Positions 52,135 to 61,545 of a DNA stretch of 64,000 bases are shown one piece after another. This DNA is from LMDS01 sp043778145. Lineage in GTDB: Bacteria > Pseudomonadota > Gammaproteobacteria > Burkholderiales > Burkholderiaceae_C. The stretch's first letter is position 1. Each line of letters starts with the position of its first letter. The stretch spans positions 62,001-126,000 of the forward strand of contig JAYWGR010000001.1 of assembly GCA_043778145.1 (NCBI GenBank). Reading direction: 5' to 3'. The position numbers and the translations under genes are program-made. The notes beneath the pieces are model-generated. The model did no database searches. It had not been told where the DNA came from and saw only the letters and a list, made by a program, of their open reading frames with translations.

Positions 52135-52728
52135 TCAGCGCCGGCGGCGGCTGAACGGCGGCCTGCCGGTCCAGTATTGCAACATCAGGAAGCCGCCCAC
52201 CATGCCGCCGAGGTGCGCAAAGTGCGCCACGCCTGCCTGTGTGCCGTAGACGCCGTTGAAGAGCTCATACGCACCGTAGAGCGCCACCAGCACCCGCGCC
52301 GGCACCGGGATCACGAAGAACAGCAGGATCGTGCGGTGCGGGAACAGCATGCCGAATGCGAGCAGCAGCCCAAACAAGCCGCCCGAAGCGCCAACGGTCG
52401 GGTAGACCGAACCAGTCACGCCGGTGACGATCAACTGCGCCAGCGCCGCGGCGAGCACGCTTGCCGCATAGAACTGCATGAACCGCTTCGGGCCCCAGAG
52501 CCGCTCGAGCTCCGTGCCGAACATCCAAAGGCCGAGCATGTTGAAGAAGAGGTGATTGAAGCTGCCGTGCAAGAACGCGTAGGTCACCACTTGCCAAGGC
52601 AGAAAGCCTTCGCCGAGCGGCCAGAGCGCGAAGAGTGTTTCGACCACCCGGCCGAGCAATTCATTGATGAAGAACACGGCCACATTGATCAACAGCAGCG
52701 CTTGGGTGATGGGCGACAACGGTGGCAT
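52135..52728 (-). CDS. rhomboid-family intramembrane serine protease
   Basis: A 197-residue six-helix membrane protein. The catalytic dyad is Ser115 in GASGGLFG and His172 in HFAHLGGMVGG; the loop FLHGSFNHLFFNM carries the conserved His and Asn. It would cut single-pass membrane proteins within the bilayer. Convergent with the hydroxyacid dehydrogenase gene, 18 bp apart. Confidence 0.93.
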   Translation of the reverse strand: MPPLSPITQALLLINVAVFFINELLGRVVETLFALWPLGEGFLPWQVVTYAFLHGSFNHLFFNMLGLWMFGTELERLWGPKRFMQFYAASVLAAALAQLIVTGVTGSVYPTVGASGGLFGLLLAFGMLFPHRTILLFFVIPVPARVLVALYGAYELFNGVYGTQAGVAHFAHLGGMVGGFLMLQYWTGRPPFSRRRR

Positions 52729-52856
52729 TCGCAGGCTTCCGGCAATGGGCGACGGGCACGAGTCTACGTGCCTGATTCGGGCTCATTTGTGTTTCATGGT
52801 CAGGCTGCGACGAGACGTGCCGAGTCTGTGGCAAACTCTCGTTCTCTACAGCACCG

Positions 52857-52941
52857 GCCTCGGTGGCGAAATTGGTAGACGCGCGGGACTCAAAATCCCG
52901 TTCCGCAAGGAGTGTCGGTTCGATTCCGACCCGAGGCACCA
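52857..52941 (+). tRNA. tRNA-Leu (anticodon CAA)
   Basis: An 85-nt class II tRNA with encoded CCA. The acceptor arms GCCTCGG/CCGAGGC pair perfectly. The anticodon stem CGGGA/TCCCG encloses CTCAAAA, giving anticodon CAA (UUG codon). A long variable arm (TTCCGCAAGGAGT region) and T loop GGTTCGATTCC confirm Leu. It lies 63 bp before cysM, with no integration signs. Confidence 0.96.
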
Positions 52942-53004
52942 GCTCAAAGCGCAGCATGCGACCGCTCATTGGGCGCATCACGCGCACCGCGGCAGAGAGC
53001 GTCC

Positions 53005-53934
53005 ATGAGTGCCCACCACCCCACAGAGCTTCCGTCTTACGCCACCGTCGAAGACGTGATCGGCAACACGCCTTTGGTGCGCCTCGTGCGCCTGCCCGGC
53101 GCGGCCAATGATGCGCGCGGCAACGTCATCCTCGGCAAGCTCGAAGGCAACAACCCGGCGGGCTCGGTCAAAGACAGGCCTGCGATCAGCATGATCCGCC
53201 GTGCCGAAGAGCGCGGTGATATTCATCCTGGCGACACGCTGATCGAAGCGACTTCCGGCAACACCGGCATTGCACTGGCGATGGCTGCCGCCATTCGCGG
53301 CTACCGCATGCTGCTCATCATGCCGGAGGATTTATCAATCGAGCGAGCGCAGACGATGCGCGCCTTCGGTGCCGAGTTGATCCTGACGCCGCGCTCGGGC
53401 GGCATGGAATACGCGCGAGATCTGGCCGAGCAAATGCAGCGCGACGGCAAAGGCCGCGTGCTCGATCAATTCGCCAACGCCGACAACCCGCGCATTCACT
53501 ACGAGACCACCGGGCCCGAGATTTGGCGTGACACCGCCGGCCGCGTCACGCACTTCATCAGCGCGATGGGCACGACTGGCACGATCACCGGCACATCGCG
53601 CTACCTGAAAGAGCAGAACAAGCCGATCCGTGTGATCGGTGCGCAGCCGAGCGAAGGCTCGCGCATTCCGGGCATTCGCAAATGGCCCGAGGCCTATTTG
53701 CCGAAGATCTACGACCCGACCTGGGTCGACGAGATGGTCTATGTCAGCCAAGCCGATGCCGAAGAAATGGCGCGTCGCATGGCGCGCGAAGAGGGCCTAT
53801 TCGCTGGCATCTCGGCAGCCGGCGCGTGCTGGGTCGCGCTTGAGATCGCCAAGACTGTGGAGAACGCGACGATCGTGTTCATCGTCTGCGACCGCGGTGA
53901 CCGCTACCTCTCGACCGGCGTGTTCCCCGCATGA
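53005..53934 (+). CDS. cysM: cysteine synthase B
   Basis: PLP enzyme making cysteine (or S-sulfocysteine) from O-acetylserine. The 309 residues show IGNTPLVRL, the Schiff-base Lys in NPAGSVKDRPA, TSGNTGIALAMAAA for the substrate carboxylate and GTTGTITGTSRYL for the phosphate. PSEGSRIPGIRKWPEAYLP and the length fit CysM rather than CysK. Start ATG 53005; upstream in-frame codons run into the tRNA. Confidence 0.95.
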   Translation: MSAHHPTELPSYATVEDVIGNTPLVRLVRLPGAANDARGNVILGKLEGNNPAGSVKDRPAISMIRRAEERGDIHPGDTLIEATSGNTGIALAMAAAIRGYRMLLIMPEDLSIERAQTMRAFGAELILTPRSGGMEYARDLAEQMQRDGKGRVLDQFANADNPRIHYETTGPEIWRDTAGRVTHFISAMGTTGTITGTSRYLKEQNKPIRVIGAQPSEGSRIPGIRKWPEAYLPKIYDPTWVDEMVYVSQADAEEMARRMAREEGLFAGISAAGACWVALEIAKTVENATIVFIVCDRGDRYLSTGVFPA

Positions 53935-53955
53935 CGCGCTCGGCCTGATGTTGGC

Positions 53956-54507
53956 ATGGCGCACCGCTTCAACTTCTGCCCCAATTGCGCCACGGCGCTT
54001 GAATCAATTGCTGCGCTAGAAGACGGCGGCACAAAGACTCGGTTGCGCTGCCCGGCATGCGGCTGGACGCACTGGAACAACCCGACGCCGGTGCTTGCGG
54101 CTGTCATTGAAATGAGCGACCGCCAAAGCCAATTGCTGCTGGCGCGCAACGCCGCATGGCCGGGCAAGATGTTCGGCCTCATCACCGGCTTCATGGAGGC
54201 CGGCGAGTCGCCGGAAGAGGGCATTCGGCGTGAAGTGGCTGAAGAGACATCGCTGCAAGTCGATGCGCTCGACCTGATTGGCGTCTACGACTTCCAACGC
54301 ATGAACCAAGTGATCGTGGCCTACCACGCGCTGGCGCACGGCGAGATCAAGTTGTCACCCGAACTTGCCGAATACCGCTTATTCACGCCCGCAGAAGTGC
54401 GCTGCTGGCGCGCAGGCACGGGCTATGCCCTTGCCGACTGGCTCAAAGCAAACGGGCACACGCCGGAGTGGCTTGATCTGCCGGCGTCGCAGCGAACCCA
54501 ATCCTAG
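53956..54507 (+). CDS. NUDIX hydrolase with N-terminal zinc ribbon
   Basis: A 183-residue protein with a four-cysteine zinc ribbon (CPNC and CPAC, residues about 8-37) and a Nudix box GFMEAGES...REVAEET. It hydrolyses a nucleoside diphosphate linked to some moiety. The layout resembles the C-terminal half of NudC (NADH pyrophosphatase), but the NudC SQPWPFPxS tail is absent, so the substrate is open. It follows cysM by 21 bp on the same strand. Confidence 0.88.
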   Translation: MAHRFNFCPNCATALESIAALEDGGTKTRLRCPACGWTHWNNPTPVLAAVIEMSDRQSQLLLARNAAWPGKMFGLITGFMEAGESPEEGIRREVAEETSLQVDALDLIGVYDFQRMNQVIVAYHALAHGEIKLSPELAEYRLFTPAEVRCWRAGTGYALADWLKANGHTPEWLDLPASQRTQS

Positions 54508-54533
54508 AATTCTCCAAACACCAAGGACACGCC

Positions 54534-54761
54534 ATGGACGCCCAAAAAGAACTCGACACCCGCGGACTCAACTGCCCGCTGCCGATCCTGAAGGCGAAGA
54601 AAGCACTGGCCGAGATGCACAGCGGCGAAGTGCTGAAGGTCGTCTCGACCGACCCCGGCTCGACGCGCGACTTCCAGGCCTTTGCCCGCCAAACCGGCAA
54701 TGATTTGCTCGAGCAGTCGGCCACGGCCGACGAATTCATCCACTTCCTTCGGCGTCGCTGA
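54534..54761 (+). CDS. TusA-family sulfur-transfer protein
   Basis: A 75-residue sulfur carrier with the conserved persulfide cysteine in GLNCPLPILKAKKAL and a DPGSTRDFQAFARQTGN core, typical of SirA/TusA/YedF proteins. It could hand sulfur to tRNA thiolation or molybdopterin pathways. Lies 26 bp after the NUDIX gene and near cysM, giving a possible sulfur-metabolism context. Confidence 0.92.
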   Translation: MDAQKELDTRGLNCPLPILKAKKALAEMHSGEVLKVVSTDPGSTRDFQAFARQTGNDLLEQSATADEFIHFLRRR

Positions 54762-54813
54762 CCCGGCCGAGCCAGCCGGCCGCTCCCGCGGCCCTGGCAA
54801 CGGCTGATTCAGC

Positions 54814-55680
54814 TCAAATGTCGATGCCGCGAAGGTATTCGCGGAAGCCCGGCCCGAGCGTCGGGTGGGCCAAGGCCAATGCGACGTTGGCTTCGAGAAA
54901 GCCTTCTTTGCTGCCGCAGTCGTAGCGCTTGCCTTCATAGCTGTAGGCGAAGACCTTTTCACGGCGCAGCAGGCCGGCGATGCCGTCGGTGAGCTGAATT
55001 TCACCGCCCACGCCGCCCGATTGGTTGGCGATTTCGTGGAACACGCCGGGCGTCAAGATGTAGCGGCCGGCCACGCCAAGCAGCGAGGGCGCATCGGCTG
55101 GGGCTGGCTTCTCGACGATGCGGCTCACGTCCATCAGGCGTTCGTTGAGCATTTGGCCGGCAACGATGCCGTAGCGGCGCGTCTGCTCAGCCGGCACTTC
55201 CTGCACCGCCAGGATCGAGACGCGCCATTCTTCGAACTGCTCGACCATCTGCCGCAGCACTGGCTTTTCGCCCACCATCAAGTCATCGGCCAGCAACACG
55301 GCGAACGGGTTGTTGCCGACGAGCCGCTGCGCACAAAGCACTGCGTGGCCAAGCCCGAGCGCCTGCGCCTGGCGCACATAGATGCATTCCATGTCGTGCG
55401 GCTTCACGCTCTTGACGACGGCGAGCAGCTCCTGTTTGCCTGCGTTTTCGAGTGCGACTTCGAGTTCGAAGGTCATGTCGAAGTGATCTTCGATTGGCCG
55501 CTTGTGGCGGCCGGTCACGAAAATCATCTCGCGCACGCCGGCGGCATAAGCCTCTTCGACGGCGTACTGGATCAAAGGCTTGTCGACCACCGGCAGCATT
55601 TCCTTTGGCTGTGCTTTGGTGGCCGGCAGAAATCGCGTGCCAAGCCCGGCCACTGGAAATATCGCTTTGGTAACTAACAT
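54814..55680 (-). CDS. galU: UTP-glucose-1-phosphate uridylyltransferase
   Basis: Makes UDP-glucose for envelope polysaccharide synthesis. The 288 residues include the signature VAGLGTRFLPATKAQPKEML for nucleotide binding, GLGHAVLCAQ, FAVLLADDLM for Mg2+ and uridine, and GVAGRYILTPGVF. Start ATG 55680. It is convergent with tusA and transcribed alone. Confidence 0.97.
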   Translation of the reverse strand: MLVTKAIFPVAGLGTRFLPATKAQPKEMLPVVDKPLIQYAVEEAYAAGVREMIFVTGRHKRPIEDHFDMTFELEVALENAGKQELLAVVKSVKPHDMECIYVRQAQALGLGHAVLCAQRLVGNNPFAVLLADDLMVGEKPVLRQMVEQFEEWRVSILAVQEVPAEQTRRYGIVAGQMLNERLMDVSRIVEKPAPADAPSLLGVAGRYILTPGVFHEIANQSGGVGGEIQLTDGIAGLLRREKVFAYSYEGKRYDCGSKEGFLEANVALALAHPTLGPGFREYLRGIDI

Positions 55681-55929
55681 ATTTTTACAATCTCCCTGAT
55701 CACGAATGGTCGTTTGAATTCTGGCATGCGTGCCGTGACAGACGTACAGCAAAAGACGAGCCACGACTCAAGCACTGTGGATCGACGACACACTGGTGCC
55801 GGGCTGAGCACTTGACTTGACTTCCCTCAAGCACGCTTTGCGCGACGCTCAATCTTCATTTCGCCAGATGCCTGCGCGCCCTTGACTTTGGTCTTGCCAT
55901 TGGCGTTGACCGGTTCGCCGTCGAAGATT

Positions 55930-58776
55930 TCACACCGATGGCACCAAGCGCGCTGCCTGATCCTGAAGCCGCGCCACCGTCGCCGTGAACTCGGCAACGC
56001 GCCGCTTTTCCTGATCAACCACCGCGGCAGGCGCCCGCGCGACGAAGCTCTCGTTCGCGAGCTTGGCTTCGGCCTTGATGATTTCGCCCTGCAGCCGCGC
56101 GATTTCCTTGCCGATGCGCTCGGCCTCAAGCGCTACATCGATCTCGACGTGCAGCGCCACGCGCGTCTCGCCTTGCATTGCGACCGGCGCGTTGCGCGTT
56201 GCTTCGGTGAACGCAGCTTCGTCATCGAAGCGTCGCACTTCCGAGAGCTTGGCGAGCGCTTTGAGCAGCGGCTCGGCGGTGCTCACAAACTCTGCATCGC
56301 CAAACACGAACAGAGGCATGCGCTCGGCTGGCGACAAGCCCATCTCGCTGCGAAGGCTGCGGCAGGTGCCGACCAGCGCCTTCAACTTTGCGACCCAGGC
56401 GTCTGATGCCGGATCGACACGGTCGAGCTGCGCCTTTGGATAGGGCGCCGTGACGATGCCGTGCACATTGCCTGTTGGCACTCGGCCGGCGAGTGGTGCA
56501 ACCGTTTGCCAAAGCTCGGCGGTGATGAACGGCGTGATCGGGTGCAAGAGGCGCAGCACGGTCTCGAGCACGCGCAGCAACGTGCGCCGCGTGGCGCGCT
56601 GGGCCGGCGGCTCGCCGGTCTGCAATTGCACCTTCGCAATCTCAAGGTACCAATCGCAGAACTCATCCCAGACGAAGGTGTAGGCGGCACTCGCCACGTT
56701 GTCGAGCCGCAATTCATCGAAGCCTTTTTCAACGGCGGCCTCGACGCGTTGCAACTCGCTGGTGATCCATTTGTCTGCCGGGCTGAAGCGCAGATAGCCG
56801 TGAGCTGGCTGGCCGGGCGCGCACTCGGCCTTGGTGTGCTCCATCAAGCCGCAATCTTGGCCCTCGCAGTTCATCAGCACGAACTTCGTCGCGTTCCAGA
56901 GCTTGTTGCAAAAGTTGCGGTAACCCTCGCAGCGCTTGGTGTCGAAGTTGATGTTGCGGCCGAGGCTTGCATACGAGGCCATCGTGAAACGCAAAGCATC
57001 GGCGCCGTACGCCGGCATGCCGTTCGGGAAGTCCTTCTTCACCCGTGCCGCGACCTTCGGCGCCGTCTCGGGCTTGCGCAAGCCGACGGTTGACTTCTGC
57101 ACCAGCGTATCGAGATCGACGCCCTGGATCATGTCCACCGGATCGATCACATTGCCCTCCGACTTGCTCATCTTCTTGCCTTCGCCGTCACGCACCATGC
57201 CGTGGATGTAGACGGTCTTGAAGGGCACGCGGCCGGTGAAGTGCGTCGTCAGCATGATCATGCGAGCGACCCAGAAAAAGATGATCTCGTAGCCGGTCAC
57301 GAGCACCGACGACGGCAAGAACAGTTCCATTTCCTTCGACTCTTGCGGCCAGCCCAGCGATGAGAAGGGCACGAGCGCGGACGAGAACCACGTGTCGAGC
57401 ACGTCTTCATCGCGGGTGAGGGCGCCTTGGTATCCGGCGGCCTCCGCCTTCGCGCGTGCTTCGCCCTCATCGCGGCCGACGAAGATCTCGCCCGCGTCGC
57501 CATACCAAGCCGGGATTTGATGGCCCCACCACAGCTGGCGTGAGATGCACCAGTCCTGGATGTTCTTCATCCACTGGTCGTAGGTGCTGACCCAGTTTTC
57601 GGGCACGAACTTCACCTCGCCCGATGCCACCGCATCGATCGCCTTCTGCGCGATGCTCTTGCCGCCGGGCGTTGGCCGACTCACGCCGACGTACCACTGG
57701 TCGGTCAACATCGGCTCGACGACTTGGCCGGTGCGGGCGCAGCGCGGCACCATCAGCTTGTGCTTCTTCACTTCGACGAGGAAGCCTTGCGCTTGCAGAT
57801 CGGCCACGATGCGCTTGCGTGCAACGAAACGGTCGAGCCCGCGGTAGGCGGCAGGTGCGTTGTCGTTGATCTTGGCGGTGAGGTCGAGCACGCCGATGAT
57901 CGGCAGCCCGTGGCGCTGGCCCACGGCGTAGTCGTTCACGTCATGCGCCGGCGTGACCTTAACGACGCCGGTGCCGAATTCGCGGTCCACGTAGTCGTCA
58001 GCGATGACCGGAATGTCGCGGTCGCACAGCGGCAATCGCACCCGCTTGCCGACCATCGCGGCATAGCGCTCATCGTCCGGATGCACCATGAGCGCCACGT
58101 CGCCGAGCATCGTCTCGGGCCGTGTGGTGGCAACCACCATGTCGCCAGAACCATCGACCAGCGGATAGCGAATCAGCCAGAGCGAGCCATCTTCTTCTTC
58201 GCTCTCGACTTCCAGATCAGACACCGCCGACTTCAGCACCGGGTCCCAGCTCACCAAGCGCTTGCCGCGGTAGATCAGCCCTTGTTCATGCAGACGCACG
58301 AACACATCGGTCACGGTGGCCGACATCTTCTCGTCCATCGTGAAGTACTCGTGCGACCAATCGACGCTCGCGCCCATGCGGCGCATTTGCCCCGTGATCG
58401 TGGAGCCCGATTGCTCCTTCCACTCCCAAACCTTGCCGAGGAAAGCTTCTCGGCCGATCTCGTGGCGATTCACGCCTTGCTGCTCCAACTGCCGCTCAAC
58501 GACGATTTGCGTGGCGATGCCTGCGTGGTCGGTGCCCGGCACCCAGAGCGTGTTGTCGCCCTTCATGCGGTGGAAGCGGGTCAGCGCGTCCATGATGGTC
58601 TGGTTGAACGCGTGGCCCATGTGCAGCGTGCCGGTCACGTTCGGTGGCGGCAGCTGGATGCTGAACGAAGGTTTGGCCGCGTCGAGCGTCGGCGCATAGA
58701 CGCCCGATCGTTCCCAAAGTGGCGCCCAATGTGCTTCGATGGCGGCGGGTTCGAAAGATTTGGCGAGGTCGGTCAT
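55930..58776 (-). CDS. valS: valyl-tRNA synthetase
   Basis: Class Ia aminoacyl-tRNA synthetase of 948 residues. The HIGH motif is HMGH at 52-55 within PPPNVTGTLHMGHAFNQT. The KMSKS loop KMSKSEGN lies at about 535-542 and the CP1 editing domain sits between. A C-terminal coiled coil (IGKEIARLQGEIIKAEAKL) is characteristic of ValS. The 249 bp between its stop and galU hold no clear gene. Confidence 0.98.
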   Translation of the reverse strand: MTDLAKSFEPAAIEAHWAPLWERSGVYAPTLDAAKPSFSIQLPPPNVTGTLHMGHAFNQTIMDALTRFHRMKGDNTLWVPGTDHAGIATQIVVERQLEQQGVNRHEIGREAFLGKVWEWKEQSGSTITGQMRRMGASVDWSHEYFTMDEKMSATVTDVFVRLHEQGLIYRGKRLVSWDPVLKSAVSDLEVESEEEDGSLWLIRYPLVDGSGDMVVATTRPETMLGDVALMVHPDDERYAAMVGKRVRLPLCDRDIPVIADDYVDREFGTGVVKVTPAHDVNDYAVGQRHGLPIIGVLDLTAKINDNAPAAYRGLDRFVARKRIVADLQAQGFLVEVKKHKLMVPRCARTGQVVEPMLTDQWYVGVSRPTPGGKSIAQKAIDAVASGEVKFVPENWVSTYDQWMKNIQDWCISRQLWWGHQIPAWYGDAGEIFVGRDEGEARAKAEAAGYQGALTRDEDVLDTWFSSALVPFSSLGWPQESKEMELFLPSSVLVTGYEIIFFWVARMIMLTTHFTGRVPFKTVYIHGMVRDGEGKKMSKSEGNVIDPVDMIQGVDLDTLVQKSTVGLRKPETAPKVAARVKKDFPNGMPAYGADALRFTMASYASLGRNINFDTKRCEGYRNFCNKLWNATKFVLMNCEGQDCGLMEHTKAECAPGQPAHGYLRFSPADKWITSELQRVEAAVEKGFDELRLDNVASAAYTFVWDEFCDWYLEIAKVQLQTGEPPAQRATRRTLLRVLETVLRLLHPITPFITAELWQTVAPLAGRVPTGNVHGIVTAPYPKAQLDRVDPASDAWVAKLKALVGTCRSLRSEMGLSPAERMPLFVFGDAEFVSTAEPLLKALAKLSEVRRFDDEAAFTEATRNAPVAMQGETRVALHVEIDVALEAERIGKEIARLQGEIIKAEAKLANESFVARAPAAVVDQEKRRVAEFTATVARLQDQAARLVPSV

Positions 58777-58797
58777 GGTGGCTTCAAGTGGCGAGAA

Positions 58798-59775
58798 CTA
58801 CATCAACAAATGCTCACCCGCATTGTCGCCGCCCAGGATCACGTAGTTGACCTTGCGGATGTCGGCGAGCTTGGTGCCGCCGGCATATGAGATCGAGCTC
58901 TGCACGTCTTCGCGCATCTCGCGCAGCGTGTCGGGCAAGCGGCCTTTGATCGGCTCCAAGATGCGCTTGCCTTCAACGTGCTTGTACTCGCCTTTGTTGA
59001 AGTCGCTCGCCGAGCCGTAGTACTCCTTGAAGAGTTTGCCGTCCACCTCCACCGTTTGGCCTGGCGACTCTTCATGGCCTGCAAACAGCGAGCCGATCAT
59101 CACCATCGAGGCGCCAAAGCGAATGCTCTTGGCGATGTCGCCATGGTCTCGAATGCCGCCATCCGCAATGATTGGTTTGGTCGCCACACGGGCACACCAC
59201 TTCAAGGCCGAGAGTTGCCAACCGCCGGTGCCAAAGCCCGTCTTCAGCTTCGTGATGCAGACCTTGCCCGGCCCCACGCCGACCTTGGTGGCATCGGCGC
59301 CCCAGTTCTCCAAGTCGATCACCGCCTCGGGCGTGGCCACATTGCCAGCGATCACAAAGGTCTTCGGCAGCCGCTTCTTGATGTGCTCGATCATCTTGTG
59401 CACGCTGTTGGCATGGCCATGCGCGATGTCGATCGTGATGTAGTCAGCGCCCACGCCATCGGCCGCGAGCCGGTCGATCACCGCGTAGTCGGCGGCCTTC
59501 ACGCCGGAGCTGATCGAGACGAAGAGGCCTGTGCTGCGCATCTTCAATGCATAGGCCACGTTGTCGATGTCGAAGCGGTGCATCACATAGAAGAAGCCGT
59601 TGGCCGCGAGCCATTCGGTGATCGGCTCATCGACCACCGTCTTCATGTTGGCCGGCACCACGGGCAGGTTGAAGCGGTGCGGGCCGAAGGTGATGGACGG
59701 ATCGCACTCGGACCGGCTTTCGACGCGGCATTTGCGCGGCAGCAGCAAGACGTTGTCGTAGTCGAAGATTTCCAT
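58798..59775 (-). CDS. guaC: GMP reductase
   Basis: Converts GMP to IMP with NADPH. The 325-residue length, the catalytic Cys in VGVGPGKVCITKLKTGFG, the N-terminal IFDYDNVLLLPRKCRV and the ADGGIRDHGDIAKSIRFGA phosphate site identify a GuaC2-type enzyme rather than an IMP dehydrogenase, as no CBS domains are present. It lies upstream of valS on the same strand with a 21-bp gap, so they may be cotranscribed. Confidence 0.95.
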   Translation of the reverse strand: MEIFDYDNVLLLPRKCRVESRSECDPSITFGPHRFNLPVVPANMKTVVDEPITEWLAANGFFYVMHRFDIDNVAYALKMRSTGLFVSISSGVKAADYAVIDRLAADGVGADYITIDIAHGHANSVHKMIEHIKKRLPKTFVIAGNVATPEAVIDLENWGADATKVGVGPGKVCITKLKTGFGTGGWQLSALKWCARVATKPIIADGGIRDHGDIAKSIRFGASMVMIGSLFAGHEESPGQTVEVDGKLFKEYYGSASDFNKGEYKHVEGKRILEPIKGRLPDTLREMREDVQSSISYAGGTKLADIRKVNYVILGGDNAGEHLLM

Positions 59776-59902
59776 GGTGGGCGTGGTCAGTCGTTTGAGC
59801 GCACTCTACGCCGTTGACTCGCGCTGGCCAGCTGCTCTGCCGAGCGGCGGAATCACGAGCGATTGCTAAGATGAACTCGGCTGTATCACTCGAGAAGCTC
59901 GC

Positions 59903-60457
59903 ATGGGAGAGATCACGCTGTTGTTGGGGCGCGCCCGCGAGGGCGACAAAGCCGCGCTTGACTCGATCTTCGAATTGCTGCATCCCGAGTTGCGCAGCAT
60001 CGCGCACCGGCGGCTGATGCGGCATCAGCGCGACGGCGCGTTCAACACGATGGCGCTCGTCAACGAGTGCTATTTGAAGCTGGTCCCGCGTGACAACTTG
60101 GCGCCGACGGACCGGGCGCACTTTCTGGGCTATGCGGCCACGGTGATGCGCTCGATCATCGTTGACGCCGCGCGCGCGGCCAACGCCGATCGGCGCGGTG
60201 GTGACGCACAGCAACTCACGCTCGACACGGCCTTGCTCGAGACGATCCCCAACCCGGCCAACGAAATCCTCGACGTGCACAACGCGCTCGAGGAACTGCG
60301 GCGCATCGATGCGCGGCTGGTGAGCGTCGTGGAGATGCGATTCTTCGCCGGCATGGGCGACGAAGAGATTGCCGGCGTGCTGGGCATCACCGCCCGCACC
60401 GTGCGCCGCGATTGGGCCAAGGCGCGGCTGTTGCTCGCGCACGCTTTGCGCGCCTGA
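59903..60457 (+). CDS. ECF-family RNA polymerase sigma factor
   Basis: A 184-residue sigma factor with region 2 (RAHFLGYAATVMRSIIVDAAR) and region 4 (RFFAGMGDEEIAGVLGITARTVRRDWAKARLLLA). The early EITLLLGRAREGDKAALD fits the sigma group often paired with serine/threonine kinases rather than anti-sigma factors. No anti-sigma gene is adjacent; a kinase lies 1.9 kb downstream on the same strand. Target promoters not identifiable here. Confidence 0.9.
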   Translation: MGEITLLLGRAREGDKAALDSIFELLHPELRSIAHRRLMRHQRDGAFNTMALVNECYLKLVPRDNLAPTDRAHFLGYAATVMRSIIVDAARAANADRRGGDAQQLTLDTALLETIPNPANEILDVHNALEELRRIDARLVSVVEMRFFAGMGDEEIAGVLGITARTVRRDWAKARLLLAHALRA

Positions 60458-60630
60458 GTCTCGCTGCGACAGGTAGCTCGCCCGGATGCGGCGAGTAGGA
60501 AACCGTTGTTCGGTGAATTCGCGGTCCCGCGTGTCCGCTTGTCGATGGTCATCTCGTTCAGCTTGATGTCGGCCGGCTCAACCGGGCGACCGACCGCTGC
60601 CCGACACATTCGATTCAACGGGAGAACTTC

Positions 60631-61446
60631 ATGACGACCACTGCATCGCTGATTCATCGCGCGTTACGACACGCCGCGTTCGCAGCGCTTCCGGTGCTGG
60701 CCAGCGCGCCGCACGCGATGGCTGCCGAGCTGCCCAACGCCAGCTTCGAGGAAACCTTGATTCTGCAAAGCTTGACCAAAGACGGCTCTGACACGGTCGT
60801 TGGCACGAGCAAACTTCTGCCCGAGAGCATTTCCCTCTCGATCATCCCCGCACCTGGCGGCCTTCTGTCCGGCTACTCGACCATCACCGGCGGCTTGCGC
60901 CCGACGTTTCAGATCAGCGCGTCGTCGAACGGCATTGGCGGCTACAGCATCGCGGCTGCCCACATCCAATATGTCGTTCGCCTCGAAGGCGCTGTCGGCA
61001 CGTCGGCGTCGATGTCATTGCCCACTGCGGGCTGGGCCACCGCCAGCGGCGGCCTCAACGATGTCACCGGCGGGTATGGCCACTTGACGATTTCCTCCCC
61101 CGATGGCTACGCCACGCCAGCCATCAAGATCACGCGCATGGCCGAAGTCTATTCACCGAACAAGCAGTTGGCCGACTCGTTCAACGACGTGATTCCGTTG
61201 TCGATGGCGGTCGGTGTTCCCTATGCCGTCGACATGTATGGCATCGCGAATTCCAACGTCGGCACCACCACCGTCTACCTCGATCCTGCCTTCCAGTTTG
61301 CGGCGGGCTTCGACAGCACGGGCTATCGCCTGACCTATTCGCCGGGCTTGCTGGCCCCGGTGCCGGAGCCCACGAGCGCGGCCTTGCTGCTGGCGGGCAT
61401 GGTTGGGCTGGCGGCCGCCCGCCGCAGGCGCGCCCGAGCAGGTTGA
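60631..61446 (+). CDS. PEP-CTERM sorting-domain protein
   Basis: A 271-residue exported protein: a signal peptide ending near APHAMAAE, a Gly/Ser/Thr-rich body without a known domain, and a C-terminal PVPEPTSAALLLAGMVGLAAARRRR. That tail is the PEP motif, membrane helix and basic stop of the PEP-CTERM/exosortase sorting system. It probably ends at the surface or in the matrix. GGGAG precedes the ATG. No exosortase gene is in the window. Confidence 0.88.
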   Translation: MTTTASLIHRALRHAAFAALPVLASAPHAMAAELPNASFEETLILQSLTKDGSDTVVGTSKLLPESISLSIIPAPGGLLSGYSTITGGLRPTFQISASSNGIGGYSIAAAHIQYVVRLEGAVGTSASMSLPTAGWATASGGLNDVTGGYGHLTISSPDGYATPAIKITRMAEVYSPNKQLADSFNDVIPLSMAVGVPYAVDMYGIANSNVGTTTVYLDPAFQFAAGFDSTGYRLTYSPGLLAPVPEPTSAALLLAGMVGLAAARRRRARAG

Positions 61447-61545
61447 AGCGGGCTGGGCTGGCCGTCGCGGGGTGTCGGGAGGTTGGCACACTGCGATAAC
61501 GATGAAGAATTGCTTCACGACACCGCGAGCCCGACGGATCGCGCC

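Noticed and set aside
55827..55945. Possible small protein tail (CEIFDGEPVNANGKTKVKG) overlapping the valS stop
   Set aside because: It reads plausibly, but the frame has no start outside valS and no ribosome binding site. I recognise no family.
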